From Thermohalobaculum xanthum (GTDB lineage: Bacteria > Pseudomonadota > Alphaproteobacteria > Rhodobacterales > Rhodobacteraceae): 64,000 bases of DNA. Where the stretch lies: NCBI RefSeq assembly GCF_016623495.1, contig NZ_JAEHHL010000001.1:248001-312000 (forward strand). Reading direction: 5' to 3'. The first letter of the stretch is position 1, and the number at the start of each line of letters is the position of its first letter. Of the stretch, positions 63,914-64,000 are shown one piece after another. The notes below the pieces were generated by a model. The model was given only the letters and a program-made list of their open reading frames with translations. It did not search any database and was not told where the DNA came from. The position numbers and the translations under genes were made by a program.

Positions 63914-64000
63914 CACGCCTCCCATTCCGGCCGGGGCGCTGGGCCGCCCCCGCAACTTTCTGTCCCGGACACTCTGCACGCCCCAAGTGTCAAAGCGCAA

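Noticed and set aside
1-64000. Mobile elements, prophage, tRNA, rRNA, CRISPR
   Set aside because: I looked for transposase-like proteins, terminal inverted repeats, tRNA cloverleafs and repeat arrays and saw none.

Overview
The window is a GC-rich alphaproteobacterial chromosome segment, most likely from the Rhodobacterales. The pointers are the protein sequences, the cobM-cobJ-cobI-cobL-cobH-cbiX gene order, a tatABC/serS-surE-pcm/yajC-secDF neighbourhood, an Fe/Mn superoxide dismutase and an AapQMP-like amino acid transporter. I see no phage, insertion sequence, CRISPR array, tRNA or rRNA. Almost all of it is chromosomal housekeeping and metabolism.

Layout. 1-4.9 kb: a membrane oxygenase fused to a creatininase-like domain, peptide release factor 3 (prfC) and a lone ABC ATPase. 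5-7.5 kb: tatABC plus a DUF815 AAA+ ATPase. 7.6-12 kb, opposite strand: serS-surE-pcm-nlpD, ending at a shared hairpin terminator with the tat operon. 12.1-15.9 kb: a 26-residue membrane peptide behind an FNR-like site, then yajC, a fused secDF and an Mth938-like protein. 16-21.7 kb: sodB, rarD, a LOG-family gene, a LysM protein and an Atm1-type ABC exporter. 21.7-26.2 kb: an RND pump and its periplasmic adaptor. 26.4-28 kb: panB coupled to an unrecognised gene. 28-32.6 kb: the outer-membrane assembly/ribosome set yfgM-bamB-der, interrupted by a reversed EamA transporter.

32.7-45.2 kb is a divergent cobalamin locus. The minus-strand arm encodes a small HPGH membrane protein, CbiX with a His-rich tail, a DUF429-like-CobH fusion, CobL, CobI, a CbiG-CobJ fusion and CobM; it makes and modifies the corrin ring. 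The plus-strand arm (DUF1636, cobT, cobS, cobC, cobU, cobQ) builds and attaches the lower ligand and amidates the ring. The roughly 320-base region between the arms has nested inverted repeats but no recognisable B12 box.

45.3-64 kb: a fatty acid desaturase; a glycogen operon (glgC-glgA-glgX-malQ-glgP) with no glgB in the window; a DadA-type oxidase; two unknown genes; an SbmA/YddA-type ABC protein whose ATPase motifs are eroded; a class II glutamine amidotransferase; and a polar amino acid ABC transporter cut by the window edge.

Best leads for something new: the FNR-like promoter driving a 26-residue membrane peptide, the structured leader between the cob arms, the DUF429-like-CobH fusion, the oxygenase-creatininase fusion, the ABC protein with a decayed ATPase, and an identical 14-base palindrome found upstream of surE and again just before cobU. 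Functional calls rest on reading motifs by eye; no database search was run.
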